From Brachycybe producta (Eukaryota > Arthropoda > Diplopoda > Playtdesmida > Andrognathidae), in assembly GCA_036925085.1 (NCBI GenBank), contig JAUPFP010000039.1, forward strand, positions 1,781,001-1,845,000: DNA of 64,000 bases, read 5' to 3'. The notes beneath the pieces were generated by a model. It saw nothing but the letters and a program-made list of their open reading frames with translations. It searched no databases and was not told the DNA's origin. The translations under genes and the position numbers were made by a program. This document shows positions 47,476 through 59,690 of this stretch, in pieces (the stretch's first letter is position 1; each line of letters opens with the position of its first letter).

Positions 47476-48305
47476 AATAATTATCAAAAGTATATGAACT
47501 TTTATTTTGAAATATCCAATGAATTTTTAGAAGGTGGATTGGATTAAAAAAGGTCAAAAGTTTGAATAAAATGCATAAAACGCATAATGAGTTTTTGCAC
47601 CTTTTGAGTACACAAGGGTCATTATCTGTCATATCTACGTCAGAACTTTGTAACCACCACAGAAGCAAATTACAAAGTAATACTATGACTAGTATTGTCA
47701 TATGACTGCCACTGAATTGTATATATGATGTCATTTCATCCTAAAGTATGATTTGTCACAATTTTATGATTTTTTTTTTCCTGTGATCTTTTTAAAAATG
47801 CATAAAACGCACAAACTGCATAAATAATAATCATTGGAAATTCGCATCAGTTTCTATAATTTCAATTTTTTCTTTGAAATACATTTTTTGGTCAGAAAAA
47901 TTTTATTTTAAACAAAATCGTTTTGATTTTGCATTTTCTATTAGTTTTTAATGATTGTATTCAATTGCTTCGGACATTTAATTAATTGTGCTTTTGTTAT
48001 TATATATAATTGACACTTAATTGCATAAAATGAACACTTTTCTTGCATATTTTAGGGTTTAATTGACATTTGCATAAAACGCACAACTTTTATCCGAAAA
48101 AAATAGCATTTTTTATGATTATGATGACTATAAATATTTTTGCATTAATTATAACTATAAACAGCAATTTCGCTTTCTGATTATAAGTGGATCAAATAAC
48201 TAAAAGTTAAAATTCAATAACGAATTGTAACCTAAATCGGCCACCGTCAATCAATGAAATGTGACAACTGACCTTAATTAATCGTGTTTAATGTGTGTTT
48301 TACCT
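47476..48305. other. Intergenic region between converging POLR1A and AGBL4
   Basis: An 830-base 3'-to-3' spacer. It has an AATAAA at 47565-47570 on the POLR1A strand. The motif GCATAAAACGCA recurs at about 47573, 47799 and 48074, and similar TGCATAAAA stretches suggest remnants of one inverted-repeat element. A GATATGTCA/ATTTGTCACAATTTTATGA segment at 47610-47770 is shared with the insert at 51483-51690. No gene seen. Confidence 0.6.
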
Positions 48306-51300
48306 TTAGGGTTTTTTCTTAGGACGAGTAGCGGCGGCTCTAATCAAATCCTGATTCATGAGGGCTGAACTCGGCCCAGGAAGAAAAGCTCCTCTCGTTA
48401 GACGATTGCTCTTTTTGTGTTGTTCTTTTGGTGGAATGAGTGGAGTTCGTCTTCCCTCTTGACCACCGTTCGAAGGGGGGACCGGCAGATTCGAGGGAAT
48501 TTGGCCCGTAGCCTTATAGTACTCCAGGAACGACTTGCCCAAATTGTGGCCCAATTTCATATCTGTTCAATATTTTAAGGATTTGTTTATAGTATTATTA
48601 GTTACTCTTATGTTGCTTTCTTTTCTCGTCTTGTTTATAGTTGATTAAAAGTGCAAACCAATTTATTCTGAAAAGTAGTTTTAAAAAATGTATTAGAAAG
48701 ATATCAACATGACAAAATAACTCTTAAGGAAAGAATCACACATGCTGAAAAAATGACCCGAAACGCAATATTGTTATCTTTGAGTGCAAAAACAACACAG
48801 TTTTTTTTATTTCCAGTTCTATTTTCAGCTGGTTTTACAGCGTGTTTGATTCTTCCCTAAGTGTTGCTGTTCTGAAACTGCATAAAACAGATCTGTCTTT
48901 CTCTTTGTGTAAAGGATACAGTCTTGTTCCGTGTACGAGATCGGAACCCGAGATTCCGATCCTTTCGAAGAATGCGGAATAAATCCATGAAATGAAACTT
49001 CCAGTGTATAACTGTTCACTGGTTTATGAAGAGTCGCACAAAGATACCTAGGAATATTAAAGATATTTATTCATTTTTATGAAAAGAAAAAACAAAACAA
49101 AGCTCGAAAAAGTAAACAAAAGAGAAGAGATTTGTTTCAGTCACAAATGGATTATTAAAAATCCTGCAAAAACCATCATCCATCCTCCTCATTTAGATTA
49201 AATGTTGAAATATGATGAATATAAGGGTGCCCCCCACTTAAAAAAAAGCACAAACGAAAGTTGATTTTTTTTTATTAATTAAGGTTGGTGAATTGGGAGC
49301 ATAATTAGTTAATTATTCAAATTCATCAAAGTTGAAAAATTCACTGGTCTTTTATTAAGTTTCACTTAAAAAGGGGCAAAAAGATAAACAAAAGTTGCAT
49401 TATTAATGTCAACATTTCTAAAGAGAGAGAGAAATATTTTTCTGAATTTAACATGAGATCGATGAAATATTTTGTTTGTGTGTAGAGGGGGGTTTGTACC
49501 TCTTTTTTTTTTGCTCAACCGTGAACAAGTTATAAAATTTTGAAATATTAAAACACTTCAACGCCGTAATAAAAAGAACTTCTAGTTTTTATGTTCTTTT
49601 TTTCTATATTATAGTAAATAATCCACAAAAAAACTGTTTTAAGATCAGAACATCTGGTGACACACACACACAAAAAATTGGCGATATTAACAACAAATTT
49701 GCAGTCATTTTTGATCGATTGTTTCACGAGTAATTTGAGATCTAGTTACTTGGTTGGAAATTTGAGTTCAACGGAAGCCAAAAAATATTTCGAAATTGTT
49801 TTGTTTGGAATTATTATTTAGACTTTTTTTTAAAAAAATACTAAACATTAAATTATAGTCAAGAATTTGAAATTAATTTTTCATGAAATTAAATTTATGT
49901 CAATTGAGATGCGGTTCTCGGATCCCGATTTACTTAAGTGAAATTTAATATTTCCAAAAACATGGTCCTGGATTCTAACCACAAATCTTTCGTTGTAAAC
50001 TCAGTTTTGAAGAATAATTAATTGAAGTTATTGCAATCGCTTCTTCAATGTTGTAACCAGGTTTTAATTGAAATATTCAAAGGGGTTATTATTTTAATAA
50101 ACTCTTGAATTTTGTTCGTCCCATATGTTAAGTAAAGGCCATTGACAGCCAAAAGGTCCATTTTACTAACAACCTTTCAGTTCTTCATTAATATATCTTT
50201 TAGAATTAAGGTGGCTGAATATATAACTACTTTTCAACCCCCCCCCCTACCCAGATGGCGCGCCTTCAGTGGCCATTATGTTCTATAGGATGTCTTTCCC
50301 CCACTTGTGGTTTAAAAAAAAATTCTATTTTTCAAGCGAACGTTTTCCAGGTGAAACATTACTAAAAATTCAGTGTTTAAGAAACTAGCATATTTGGTGA
50401 TAAAGTTTTTATGACAGAAAAAGGCAAAAATAAGTTTTTTATAGAAAAAACTAAGTGCCTAAAATGTTTATTCTATAAAAAAAAAAACTTTTAGCATGAT
50501 CTTTTACCATTCTAGTTTAGAAAACAATTTGAATTTTTTCATAATGTTTTTTTTTTTTTAAAAACGTTCACTTGACGTTTTTGTGTCCAAATTTCCAAAA
50601 AAAACGCCTATGGAGCATTGCATTAGCCACGGTAATGGCTATTTATAATAAATAAGGAGAGAAAAAGCAAAATAAATATCTATTCAGCCACCTAAATGTT
50701 TACACAAAACGAAAAAAAGTAACCCAAGTATAAAAAAGAAGAAGAAAATGAAAAGTGGTTCAAAAGGCAAAGATGTGGTGAGGTGGATATTAACATTAAA
50801 GAGAGAAATCGACTCCAAAAGTCAAATGACGCGAGAAAAATAAATATCCCTCCATCATTTGAAAATGAAAAAGAGAAGAGAAAAAACTAAACCCATTTTC
50901 TTCTAGCTTTTAAGTAAATTTAAGGATTTTTCTCTAAAAAAAAAACCCTCGCTTTTTCTTCTTCTTCTTCTTACGAGTTAAGTCGTGTTTATCTTTTGCT
51001 ATATCCAATTCATTTGGAATAATTTCAAACAAATAAATTGTCTAGAATCGAAATACAAATCGATCGATCTAACTAAGCCAATTTTTCAAAAAGAAAAAGT
51101 GAGATGGAAATAAATGAAATTCACACAAAAATATGATTAAAATCAATATTTGTAAAAACAAATCCCTTCTCCTCACAATAACATTTCTCAATTTCGAATT
51201 TGATCAAATAAGAGAAAGAGAGGTGATGAGAGAGCATCTGTGAAATTTGTGACAAATAAATGATAATAATGTATATAAATCACTAACGCTCGGATTTTTA

Positions 51301-53368
51301 TGCAAATATCAAGCAAATGTTTCTCAATCTGTAGCTCCAAAGAGCCAATTATTAAGTAACAGTCTCGCTTAGATATCAACCAACAATTGAGTTTTTCTCT
51401 CTCAATCAGATACACTAGGTTAGAGGCTAGAACTTTAGTCGACAAATTGATAGTAACCAGAGGCCTCAATACAGTAAAAGTCATAAAATTGTGACAATCA
51501 TACCTTATGATGTCACTGCTTGTGCTTTATTATTTTATTATGCATGTGAGTCAATTGGAGTAATATGACAATAATTGCCATAATAATATTTTATTATTTG
51601 ATTTTGTGACTGTTACAAGGTTATAAGGTAGATATGACAATTTACTGTCATATAACAGTCTTATTTTCTTTCTGTAATGAGGCTTTTTTTAATTAGAAAA
51701 AAAAAGCATAATTGCAGTTGTTCTAATGAGGATGATGGTTACTTCACAATTGGCACTTGGGCCACAAATTGAGAAACATTTGCTTTATATTGCATAAAAA
51801 TCCGAACTATATAAATCACACATACTATGAAGTGTGTTCTTTTCCTAACAAACAAGTGATATTTTGCAAAAAAAAAAAAAAAAAAAAGGAAACACTACAA
51901 ACACCTGAGTTGTGCAGAGAAACCCTCTTCCGCAATTGTTAAGATGGGGGAAAAAGGGGGCCTTGATGATCGAAGGGAAAATCAAAATCAGGGGAGGTGA
52001 AAGTAGGGAGCCCATTTTTTTTTAAGAAAGTGAAAAGGTTGTAATCAAAATGTGTATTGTATGAATGGAATTGGGAGAGAAAGGGAGGGGGGAGGTACAT
52101 ATATATATATATATTTCTAAAGAATTCCAATTGTGTGTATGTTGAAGAAGAATAGCACGAGAAAAGAAGTGTCTCTAAGCAAAAACGTTGTTGCCTTCGA
52201 GTCATAAAAACTTTCCTTTTCTTGGTCCAAAACGGACGAATCCAATATGCAGTAAAAAAAAGAACATCAAATCTGGTAAATGTAAGAAAAAAAAGGGGGG
52301 ATTTAGCCCCCCTCCTCCCCTTTTTTCTTTCTTTCTACGAAAAAAAAAGGAAGGTTTGTTGGTGAAAAAGAGCGGAAAGTAAAATAATACGAACGTCGTC
52401 GTCCTCCATTTTGCCTATTGGATTTTTACCATTTTTTTTCCAACACCAGAGAAAAATATATAAAATTATTATTACAGTGGTTCTCAAGAGGGTGTGCCAT
52501 GAGTTTCGCCAAGATGGGCCATGAAATTTTGGATGTTATATTGAATATGTTAATATTATTTAATATTTTCAAATAAATTTTAACTTTATTGGCAAAAGGA
52601 AACGTGATTTCTTAACGATAAAATCAATATATATCTGCATAATTGCATAATTAGTGAAAACAACAATTATGACAGCTTCCAAAAAAAAAAAATGTAGTCA
52701 CAAAATAGAATTGAATTCATTTTTAAAGTAGAAGCCAACATTTTGGCCCAATTTGGAGCCATCTTCAGAACACTAATGATTAAATGATTATTATATACAA
52801 TCAGGGCCGCGTAACAAGTGTCCTGGTCCGAACTGTTTGACAGGGCTCACTCCGTGCCCTTTCCTTTTTTGATATTATCTAATTTCAATTTGAAATTTGT
52901 AACTTTTAATAATTACATAATTATGTGACATGAAAATTAGTTTAGAAAATTAATCTTTGAATGTTACAATCAATTTTACAATAATTTGTAAGATTGTAGA
53001 TTTTGATGTATTAATATTGTATGTTGTCATTTGGGCTCCACTTGGAGAAAGTTCCTCCTCGCCAGGAGGACCAGTAAAATCCAATATAGTTACGGCCCTG
53101 TTTGCAATAATAATTAAATTCTATTTATTGGAAAAAATGAAATCTGTGGCACACAAAGTGTGCCGTGAGTTTCATTAGGTGTGCACGCTAGTGTTACTAG
53201 GTGCGCCCGTGAGTGTTATTAGGTGTGCCCGTCAGTGTTACTAGGTGTGCCGCGACTTCTCCCGGCACCGTACTGTGCCGTGCGCAAATAAAAGTTTGAG
53301 AACCACTTTCTTATTATATACAATATATACATATAATAAAGGCATAAAAAGTAAAAAAAAAAGACGAA

Positions 53369-53464
<96 letters not shown>

Positions 53465-56400
53465 GAAGAGAAGATAGTTGAATGCGGTGTTTTTGTCTTC
53501 CTCTTTCTTTTGGGGGTTATAACCCTCCCCCCTCACAAAAGGAGAGATGTTGCAATATATAGAAAAATACCCACCACCACCAGTACCAGTACCAGTACTA
53601 ACCGTGAATGTGTATTTGGGGGTTCCATTTCTTAAATGTAAATACTATATAAGTGATGCTTCAACCCCCCCCCCCCTTTTTTAACAGTTTCAAATTCAAA
53701 AAAGTGAGAGATGTTTCTTTTTTTCACTACAAAACGACACCCTGGGACGAATAAAAACCTACAAACACTTTTTTTCTCTTGTTCAAAGATACATCCACAA
53801 ACATGACATTGCACACAAAATGCCTATTTTACCATATACCACAGCATACCCCATCATACCAAATGGATACCACACAACCAACAACAACAAACTTTTACAT
53901 CTTTTTTACTTTCGTTAGGTTTACTTTTTTTGTATTTGTTTTCAGTGTTTGAATTTGAGGTGAAAGTTGTTTTGTGGTATGTAGAGAGGGGGGGGGGGGG
54001 GGAGAAGAGGATTGTGAGACATCGAACATTAAGAGGCGAACTGGCCTATAGCCGGTATTTTTCCCAATGGGCCGCTTCGTTTGAGGTCCAGTTTTCCATT
54101 AGAGGTTCGATTTAACTCGGTTTAAAAATTGCATAAGAGAAAGAGATCGGAGAACTGACGTTATTTAATAATAGGGCAAATAATTTTTTTCCGGGCCGTT
54201 TCATTCTCCCAGTTTGCTCCTGATATTATACTCTAAAATTCTCATCACCAAAATGTATTTTAAGGTGCTTTTACAGTGTAAACGGGGCCTCTCTTTAACT
54301 CTTAATTATTATTGTCTTTTATGTGCAAAACTAAAAAAAAACTAAGTTTTAAAAACTAGAAGGGTAGATCAATCACCAGTATTTTCATGTTGATATATCT
54401 TTCAAAATAAACTTTCCATGTCATTTTGAAAATCGCCTAATGAGTAAAGACATTTTTTAAAAAAAAATTTGTCTACATAAAATACCCTTAAGAGATTGAG
54501 CTACCTTTCTAGCTTTTAAAACACTTTGAATCAAATTTTTTTATTTGAAAAAACAGACAACTGAAAGACAAAACATTGGACGTTGTGTTTGATAATTCCT
54601 ACCTCCGTCCAGTGCCGGCCTTCAGAGGATCCCTATTGTAGATGGTGTTGTGTTGAGAGAAATCATTGGCCACCTGAGAAAGGATCTTGGGAAACAAAAG
54701 ATGACGTTCTAAACGGTAAACGTCATCATACATGTTGCCATAAATGAAGCTGCCCAAAAGACTAGAATGAGCGTGCACGTCCACGTACATATCCAAAACA
54801 CACTTCTACAATTTTAAACACAAATTCAACTGATTCAATATTAAAAATCGACAATACTTACATGCAGCCATCATTATGCAAATCACGTCATTTTTATGCA
54901 AAAATCTTTTTTTAAAAATACTTCATTCCGTAGAGAAACATTCTAAATTAATAAATATTAAGTGTTGGGGAGTCATTTTACAAAAGCAATTAATTCCTCT
55001 AATTAAATTTTTGTTTCTGTATTTACTAATTCACCAATCTACTTTTTAACACATGTAATTAATTGTCTAATCACTTTACAATTACTTCTGTTTTTGTAAA
55101 AAATATATTTTGAAAAGTAATTAAATCACTTTAAGAAAAATGAGTAATTGTAATTAATTTCGTTTTTAAATCTGGTAATTATAATTACCACAACTTCTTG
55201 GAAAAAAATGAAAATGAGCGTTTTCTGCAAGAAACCACTTTTAACCGTTGCAATAATAATATTAATCACATTGGCAATTGAAATTAATTCAAGTGGCACA
55301 TTGTAGTCAATCTTGATTTAAACACTTGAAATTAATTTGTGTCATTAATTATTTAAATAATTTTGCAACAAATGTTAACTTTCTTGCAACCGATTCAATC
55401 AAAATGGATTATTTCAAATTGTCAAATCAAGTGTATAAATGAAATAGGTGATCCTCAGCTGATCTTCAACTTGTTAATCGAATTTGATTTTTTTTTAGCT
55501 CAACAAAAACAAAAAGACTGATTTTGGGCAACCGTTTCCCAACTGTTCCCATTACCCATTCCCAAACCCGTTTTCTTACAGAATCCGTGTCCAAATCGTG
55601 CATGAGCTGCTTGAGAGCAAACAAAACTGGATGAGACCAAGGAGAGGCATTGGTCCAGTTCCTATTCAGATCAAATCCCAAAAGGGTTGATCTATATGTA
55701 AATTTAAAATATATATATATATAATCGGAATTAATTATTAATTATATTTCAATTCTAAAAAGGGAAAAATGTAGAGAAAAAAATAATAAAGAAATAGGAT
55801 TTTTGTTTCAATGGATAAATTTCTAAGAGCTTTAAGGGGAGAGGAAAACGGGGCTGAATGGAAGTTAAATTACGATCAGAAAGGACCTACTGATCTCTCC
55901 ACAAATAATATCTCTAGAAAATAAGAAACGAAAGAAGAAAAAAAAAAACTAGAAGTGTCCATATTTCACACCCGAATTCCTCCTGCTATGTAATGTAATG
56001 TAAAGTAATGGTTATACATCTATATCTATACAGATATATATATATATATACAGACGAGCAACCAAAGAAATTGCCTGTTAATAAATTTACCAAATACCCC
56101 CCCCCCTCTTTTGTATATATGTTTGTATGTGTCCTCCTCCTCCTCTTCCATATAAACCCATAAAAGCCCTAACAGCAGTGGAACAACAACAAAAAATATC
56201 AACAACAAAAAACCAGAAAAAAAGGAAAAAACTTGTGCAACAAATAAAAATGATATGAAAGCTTCTTCTTCTTCCCATTGTGTGTGCGTGCGTGTGTATT
56301 TTCTACCCTAGTATACTATATTCAAGTAAGAGTAATGGTACTTCCATCTTCCAAGTTTTGATAAAAGGGGGGCCCGGGAAAAAGTCGTCGTCTTCTTCGT

Positions 56401-59150
56401 TTATCTCACTTTTATCTCTTTCTCTTCCATCTCTCACTTATACAGAGTGACTTCAAAAATGTCTACAGTCAAACTCGGTTATAGCAACGGCTATATAACG
56501 TCAAAATTAAAAGAATTATACACTATATATATAACTAATGTTATTTTACTTCGGTTACAGCGTCACTCTACTTAGGGGCGTAGCTAGGCAACCGCAAGAC
56601 CCGCAACTGCGGGGGGGGGGGCGCAGGAGGTTTGGGGGCGCAAAAACACGAAATGAAAGTTAAGTATTTTCAAAAATAATTGAATAAATTAAGCGAGTGA
56701 TTCCGAATCGCTCGCTTAATTTATTCAGTTAATTTCGAAAATAAATCGACTTTCATTTAATATTTACTTTTAAAAACTACATACTTGTACCAGTAAATCT
56801 TCATAGAGATCAATGGGCACGGCGGAACGGTCGGAACAACGGTAGGAATAGTCGGAAAAATAGTAGGAACAGTCGGAAGGTTAGGTTTAGTTAAATTAAG
56901 CTTTTTGCTGGGTGGTTGGGGGCGCAGCCTCCAGTTTTTAAAGAATTATTCTTATTAAATCAAATGAGTCCATTGTTCGACTGTTCCGTAATTTGATTAA
57001 CGGGAAGAACTGTCGGAACAATGGACAAATTTGTTTTAATAATTCTTTAAAAATGGGGGGCTGGGCCCCCCAGATCCCCCGCAACAAGCTTAACTTCCTA
57101 ACCTTTCCTGACCTTCCGACTGTTCCTACTGTTGTTCAGACCTGTTCCGCCGTTCATCACAATAGTGGTACCCCCACCCAGTATGAGGGCTATTTGGAGA
57201 GGAAGGTAAGGGGGCGCAAAATTTTAAGTGGCCGGGGGGGGGCGCAACAAAGTCATAGCTACGCCACTGACTCTGCTATTCCATTTCCATGAATTTTACA
57301 TGTTTTTGTTGAAAACGACAAGAAAAAAATGTGAAGTTGGTCGTTCAGTTAGCGAATTCAACGGATCACGTGAAATTTGAAATGCAAAAAAATGTAACGG
57401 CTACAGAAACAGACTGTGTAGAAAATAAAATTGACCAGAAAAATACATATTTCTACTAATAATTAATCTGCATTTAAATGAGGAAAAATAGAAAACCTCG
57501 GATAGAACGTCACAAAACACGCCATTCAAGGGACCCGAGAGGGTCCCTTGAATGGCGCTAAAGCCGAGTTTGGCTGATAGTCATGTTTATTTGCTCAAAT
57601 TTAATTTAATAATTTTATTATTAAGAATAAATATGTTGCAATAAAGATTAGAAACAGTAAATGAGTTTATGTTTAAATGATGCATTATTATGTCAAGTGT
57701 TCAAAATGTCCTCCCATTCTCGACAATATTGACATCGCGGTATAAGAAATTGACCTGCAAACATCAATTAATGTTATCTCTCGTATTTGTGCGATAATTA
57801 TCTTCGATTTCTTGCAATTTACGCAATTAATTATAGCGAGAAATTGAAGAGAACAATTAAGGCCTGGTTTCAAATATACGACTAAGTGCGGCGCAAACGT
57901 GAATAATAAAATAGTGACGCCAATTTAACTTCACAGCCATTGAAGTATATCCCAACGCATTGTTTGCCATGACGTCATTATTCTACATTGCCGTTTGTGC
58001 CGCACTTCGGTAAAATATTCGTAACCAGGCTCCTTCACAAGAGATACACGTTAATTGATGTTTGCAGATCAGTTTCTAAAAAACCGATGTGTCAGCAATG
58101 GATTGATGAGAATGGCCGACATTTTCAACACTTGAGATATTAATAATGCTTCGTTTAAGCATAAAATATGTAACGTCAAATTAATGAAAATAAACAAGTC
58201 AGTTTACTAACAACCAGTGTGTGTATATATATTTTTTATTGGGGACCACCCTGTATAACTTGGGTCCTTATGTCAGAGTGTCTCAGCAACAAAATATGCA
58301 GGACACAATTCTTAAAATACGGTTCGATTCCGTTTTTGATACACCTTGTATTAATATTTCCATATTAAAAATAGCAAAACGTTCTATTTCTTCTTAAAAA
58401 AGACAAATCTCTTATTCCATCAATAGACAAGTAGAGAGAAAGAGAGAGAGAGAGATTTCCTATCTCTCATAACTTCATAAGAGAGTTCATTTTTTGAAAT
58501 GTTCCAATTATCAATGGGGAGGAAAAAAAGAGATATTCAAGATATGACCAAAAAAAAAATGCAGAAACGAGAGAAAGAGGATTAGAATAAACGAAAATAA
58601 AGAAAATTGCAGCACAGAAATGGAGAATTTATGCAAAAAACCGAATTTCAAACTTAACCGAACTTAAGTTTTTTCCGATTTTTAAGCAAAATAGACAGAA
58701 ATAAAAAAGGAAATAAAAATCCACTTTTGCTAAAAACCTTTAAGTAGAAGAAGAAGAAAAATCGCTTATTTAATGGAGAATTTCATGTGATTTACTACTA
58801 CTACTACTGACCGGTAGTTTCCTAGAAAAACGCCATCTGGATTCACCATTGGAATAATTTTAAAAGTGATATAATCTCTGAGTACTTGAGCCATCGAATC
58901 TCGACTCAACAAAAATAAAATCAAACCTAAAATAAAACACTCATTTACAATTCAACATTAATTAACATTAATGTTTAAAAATATCTCTACCGTGTATGAC
59001 GTAAGAAGGAGGCGTTTCACCAGGGTGCAATCGTCCAGTAATGACCACCACACGAGGTTTCACCTCTGGCTCCGGACACTCCAACTTTGCTCTTTCTTCG
59101 GACGTCATCACTGCATGACCAATGGTCAGCAAGTCAACTTTGCGATCTTG
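48306..59150 (-). CDS. AGBL4: AGBL4 / CCP6 cytosolic carboxypeptidase (3' part)
   Basis: Zinc carboxypeptidase of the M14 Nna1 subfamily; CCP6 trims polyglutamate side chains from tubulin and other proteins. Minus-strand exons: 59150-58991, 58926-58812, 55691-55580, 54805-54603, 49047-48920, 48562-48306 (TAA), with phases matching; 324 residues visible. Zinc site: RLHPGETP supplies His and Glu, and DVHAHSS supplies the second His. GFDLNRNW is the substrate-carboxylate and Arg region; YTLEVSF contains the catalytic Glu. FIYGNMYDD, NRDPLKAGTGRR and YMKLGHNLGKSFLEYY follow AGBL4 rather than AGTPBP1 or AGBL5. The tail after about residue 255 is basic and unconserved, as in CCP6. The full protein is about 500 residues; about 200 N-terminal residues are encoded beyond the window, since I found no further exon up to 64000. 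Large repeat-filled introns lie at 49048-54602 and 55692-58811. Confidence 0.96.
51290..51810. repeat. Inverted-end element copy 2 with a nested insertion
   Basis: Ends CTCGGATTTTTATGCAAATA and TTGAGAAACATTTGCTTTAT match 44622-44945. Near 51483, after CCAGAGGCCTCAATACAG, about 210 bases (51483-51690) containing TCATAAAATTGTGACAATCA and CATATAACAG are inserted relative to copy 1. The match then resumes with GCATAATTGCAGTTGTTCTA. Confidence 0.65.
52475..53308. mobile_element. Non-autonomous hAT element with 8-bp target duplication
   Basis: Left end CAGTGGTTCTCAA, right end TTTGAGAACCACTT, the classic hAT terminus. It is flanked by TATTATTA (52467-52474) and TCTTATTA (53309-53316), a 7/8 target-site duplication. 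The interior has no transposase. Near the right end, a ~23-base unit of the form GTGTTACTAGGTGTGCCCGT is repeated about four times (53157-53250). Confidence 0.8.
53375..53462. repeat. (GA)n microsatellite, about 88 bp
   Basis: An almost uninterrupted GA dinucleotide run beginning 66 bases after the hAT element. It produces apparent Arg-Glu or Leu-Ser reading frames that are not genes. Confidence 0.95.
54325..54525. repeat. Family A MITE in AGBL4 intron
   Basis: Contains AAAACTAGAAGGGTAGATCA, TTTCATGTTGATATATCTTT and the inverse GATTGAGCTACCTTTCTAGC. A long left extension including AGTGTAAACGGGGCCTCTC begins at about 54270. Confidence 0.7.
56466..57575. mobile_element. Tigger/pogo-like element interrupted by a hAT insertion
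   Basis: Left end CAGTCAAACTCGGTTATAGC at about 56465, right end AAAGCCGAGTTTGGCTG. Without the insert the element would be about 410 bp, like the 41472-41846 copy. CATGAATTTTAC and AACCTCGGATAGAACG are shared with that copy. Confidence 0.65.
56573..57269. mobile_element. Foldback hAT-like element with 8-bp target duplication
   Basis: Left end TAGGGGCGTAGCTAGG, right end ATAGCTACGCCACTG, flanked by ACTCTACT (56565-56572) and ACTCTGCT (57270-57277), a 7/8 duplication. The interior is a large inverted repeat: GGCGGAACGGTCGGAACAAC to CCTCCAGTTTTTAAAGAATT is inverted as AATTCTTTAAAAATGGGGGG to CTGTTCCGCCG. A second hairpin (AATAAATTAAGCGAGTGATT, 56686-56746) lies to its left. No reading frame. 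Confidence 0.8.
57688..58250. mobile_element. Two opposed mariner-type transposase remnants
   Basis: On the minus strand, DVCRSISYTAM to MGGHFEHLT ends near 57697. On the plus strand, VCRSVSKKPMCQQWIDENGR to HFQHLRY ends near 58140. Both C-termini match the 42445 remnant, and the right copy is followed by GGGGACCACCCTGTATA at about 58241. The pair surrounds a family E palindrome at 57875-58035. Confidence 0.6.
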
Positions 59151-59554
59151 CTAGATAACCCAAAAGAAACCAATCAATTAGTTAATTACTAGTTTAAAAA
59201 AAACTTCTGGCACTAATTAAGGCCACTTAATAATAATGAAAACTTAAAAAATGGAGGAACACTTGGGTTAAGAGTCCACATCAAGTGGCCATTTTGCATA
59301 ACATGCCACCTGAACATAGATACATAAAGTGGTCACTTTTATTGAACACCGTAATCTTCACTGAAATCATAACAAGACTTAAGAAAGGGATTGTCAAAAT
59401 AATGTTTAAAATAAAGTCGTCTAAACAGTTGACAATTAAGTGACTTATCACAAAAACTGCCACCAATTACGACATCATTTGTAATAAAAATAACTAACAA
59501 GTATGTATACCCATCTATTACAAGAATAACCCATATTCTAATATTCACAGGTTA

Positions 59555-59690
59555 ATGTAGGTTAGGGTAATGTCGCTTTCTACCGCGCATGTGCAGAATG
59601 GAGTCACTGTAGCATCATCTACTTCAATTAGTGCCTTGAACAATGCACATGCGCAGTAGAAAAGTGATTATCCTCTAACCTAAAATTCCT
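59555..59690. repeat. Small MITE with TAGGTTAG ends
   Basis: GTAGGTTAGGGTAATGTCGC, then TTTCTACCGCGCATGTGCA, is inverted as TGCACATGCGCAGTAGAAAA then CCTCTAACCTAAA. Total about 135 bp. Confidence 0.65.

Larger units (their letters stand above)
49048..54602. other. AGBL4 intron (5.6 kb), repeat-rich
   Basis: Contains a family A variant (50365-50540), an inverted-end element with a nested insert (51290-51810), a hAT-like non-autonomous element (52475-53308), the GA microsatellite (53375-53462) and a family A copy (54325-54525). No conserved coding segment on either strand. Confidence 0.6.
55692..58811. other. AGBL4 intron (3.1 kb) with nested transposons
   Basis: Holds the Tigger-like element (56466-57575) interrupted by a foldback hAT element (56573-57269), mariner-type transposase remnants in both orientations (57688-57873, 58060-58250) and a family E palindrome (57875-58035). 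No exon found. Confidence 0.6.

Noticed and set aside
53219..53536. Long Arg-Glu or Leu-Ser repetitive frames
   Set aside because: Produced by the GA microsatellite.
58290..58345. GGTTCGATTCC resembling a tRNA B box
   Set aside because: No A box at the proper distance and no acceptor or anticodon stem can be formed, so no tRNA or SINE call.
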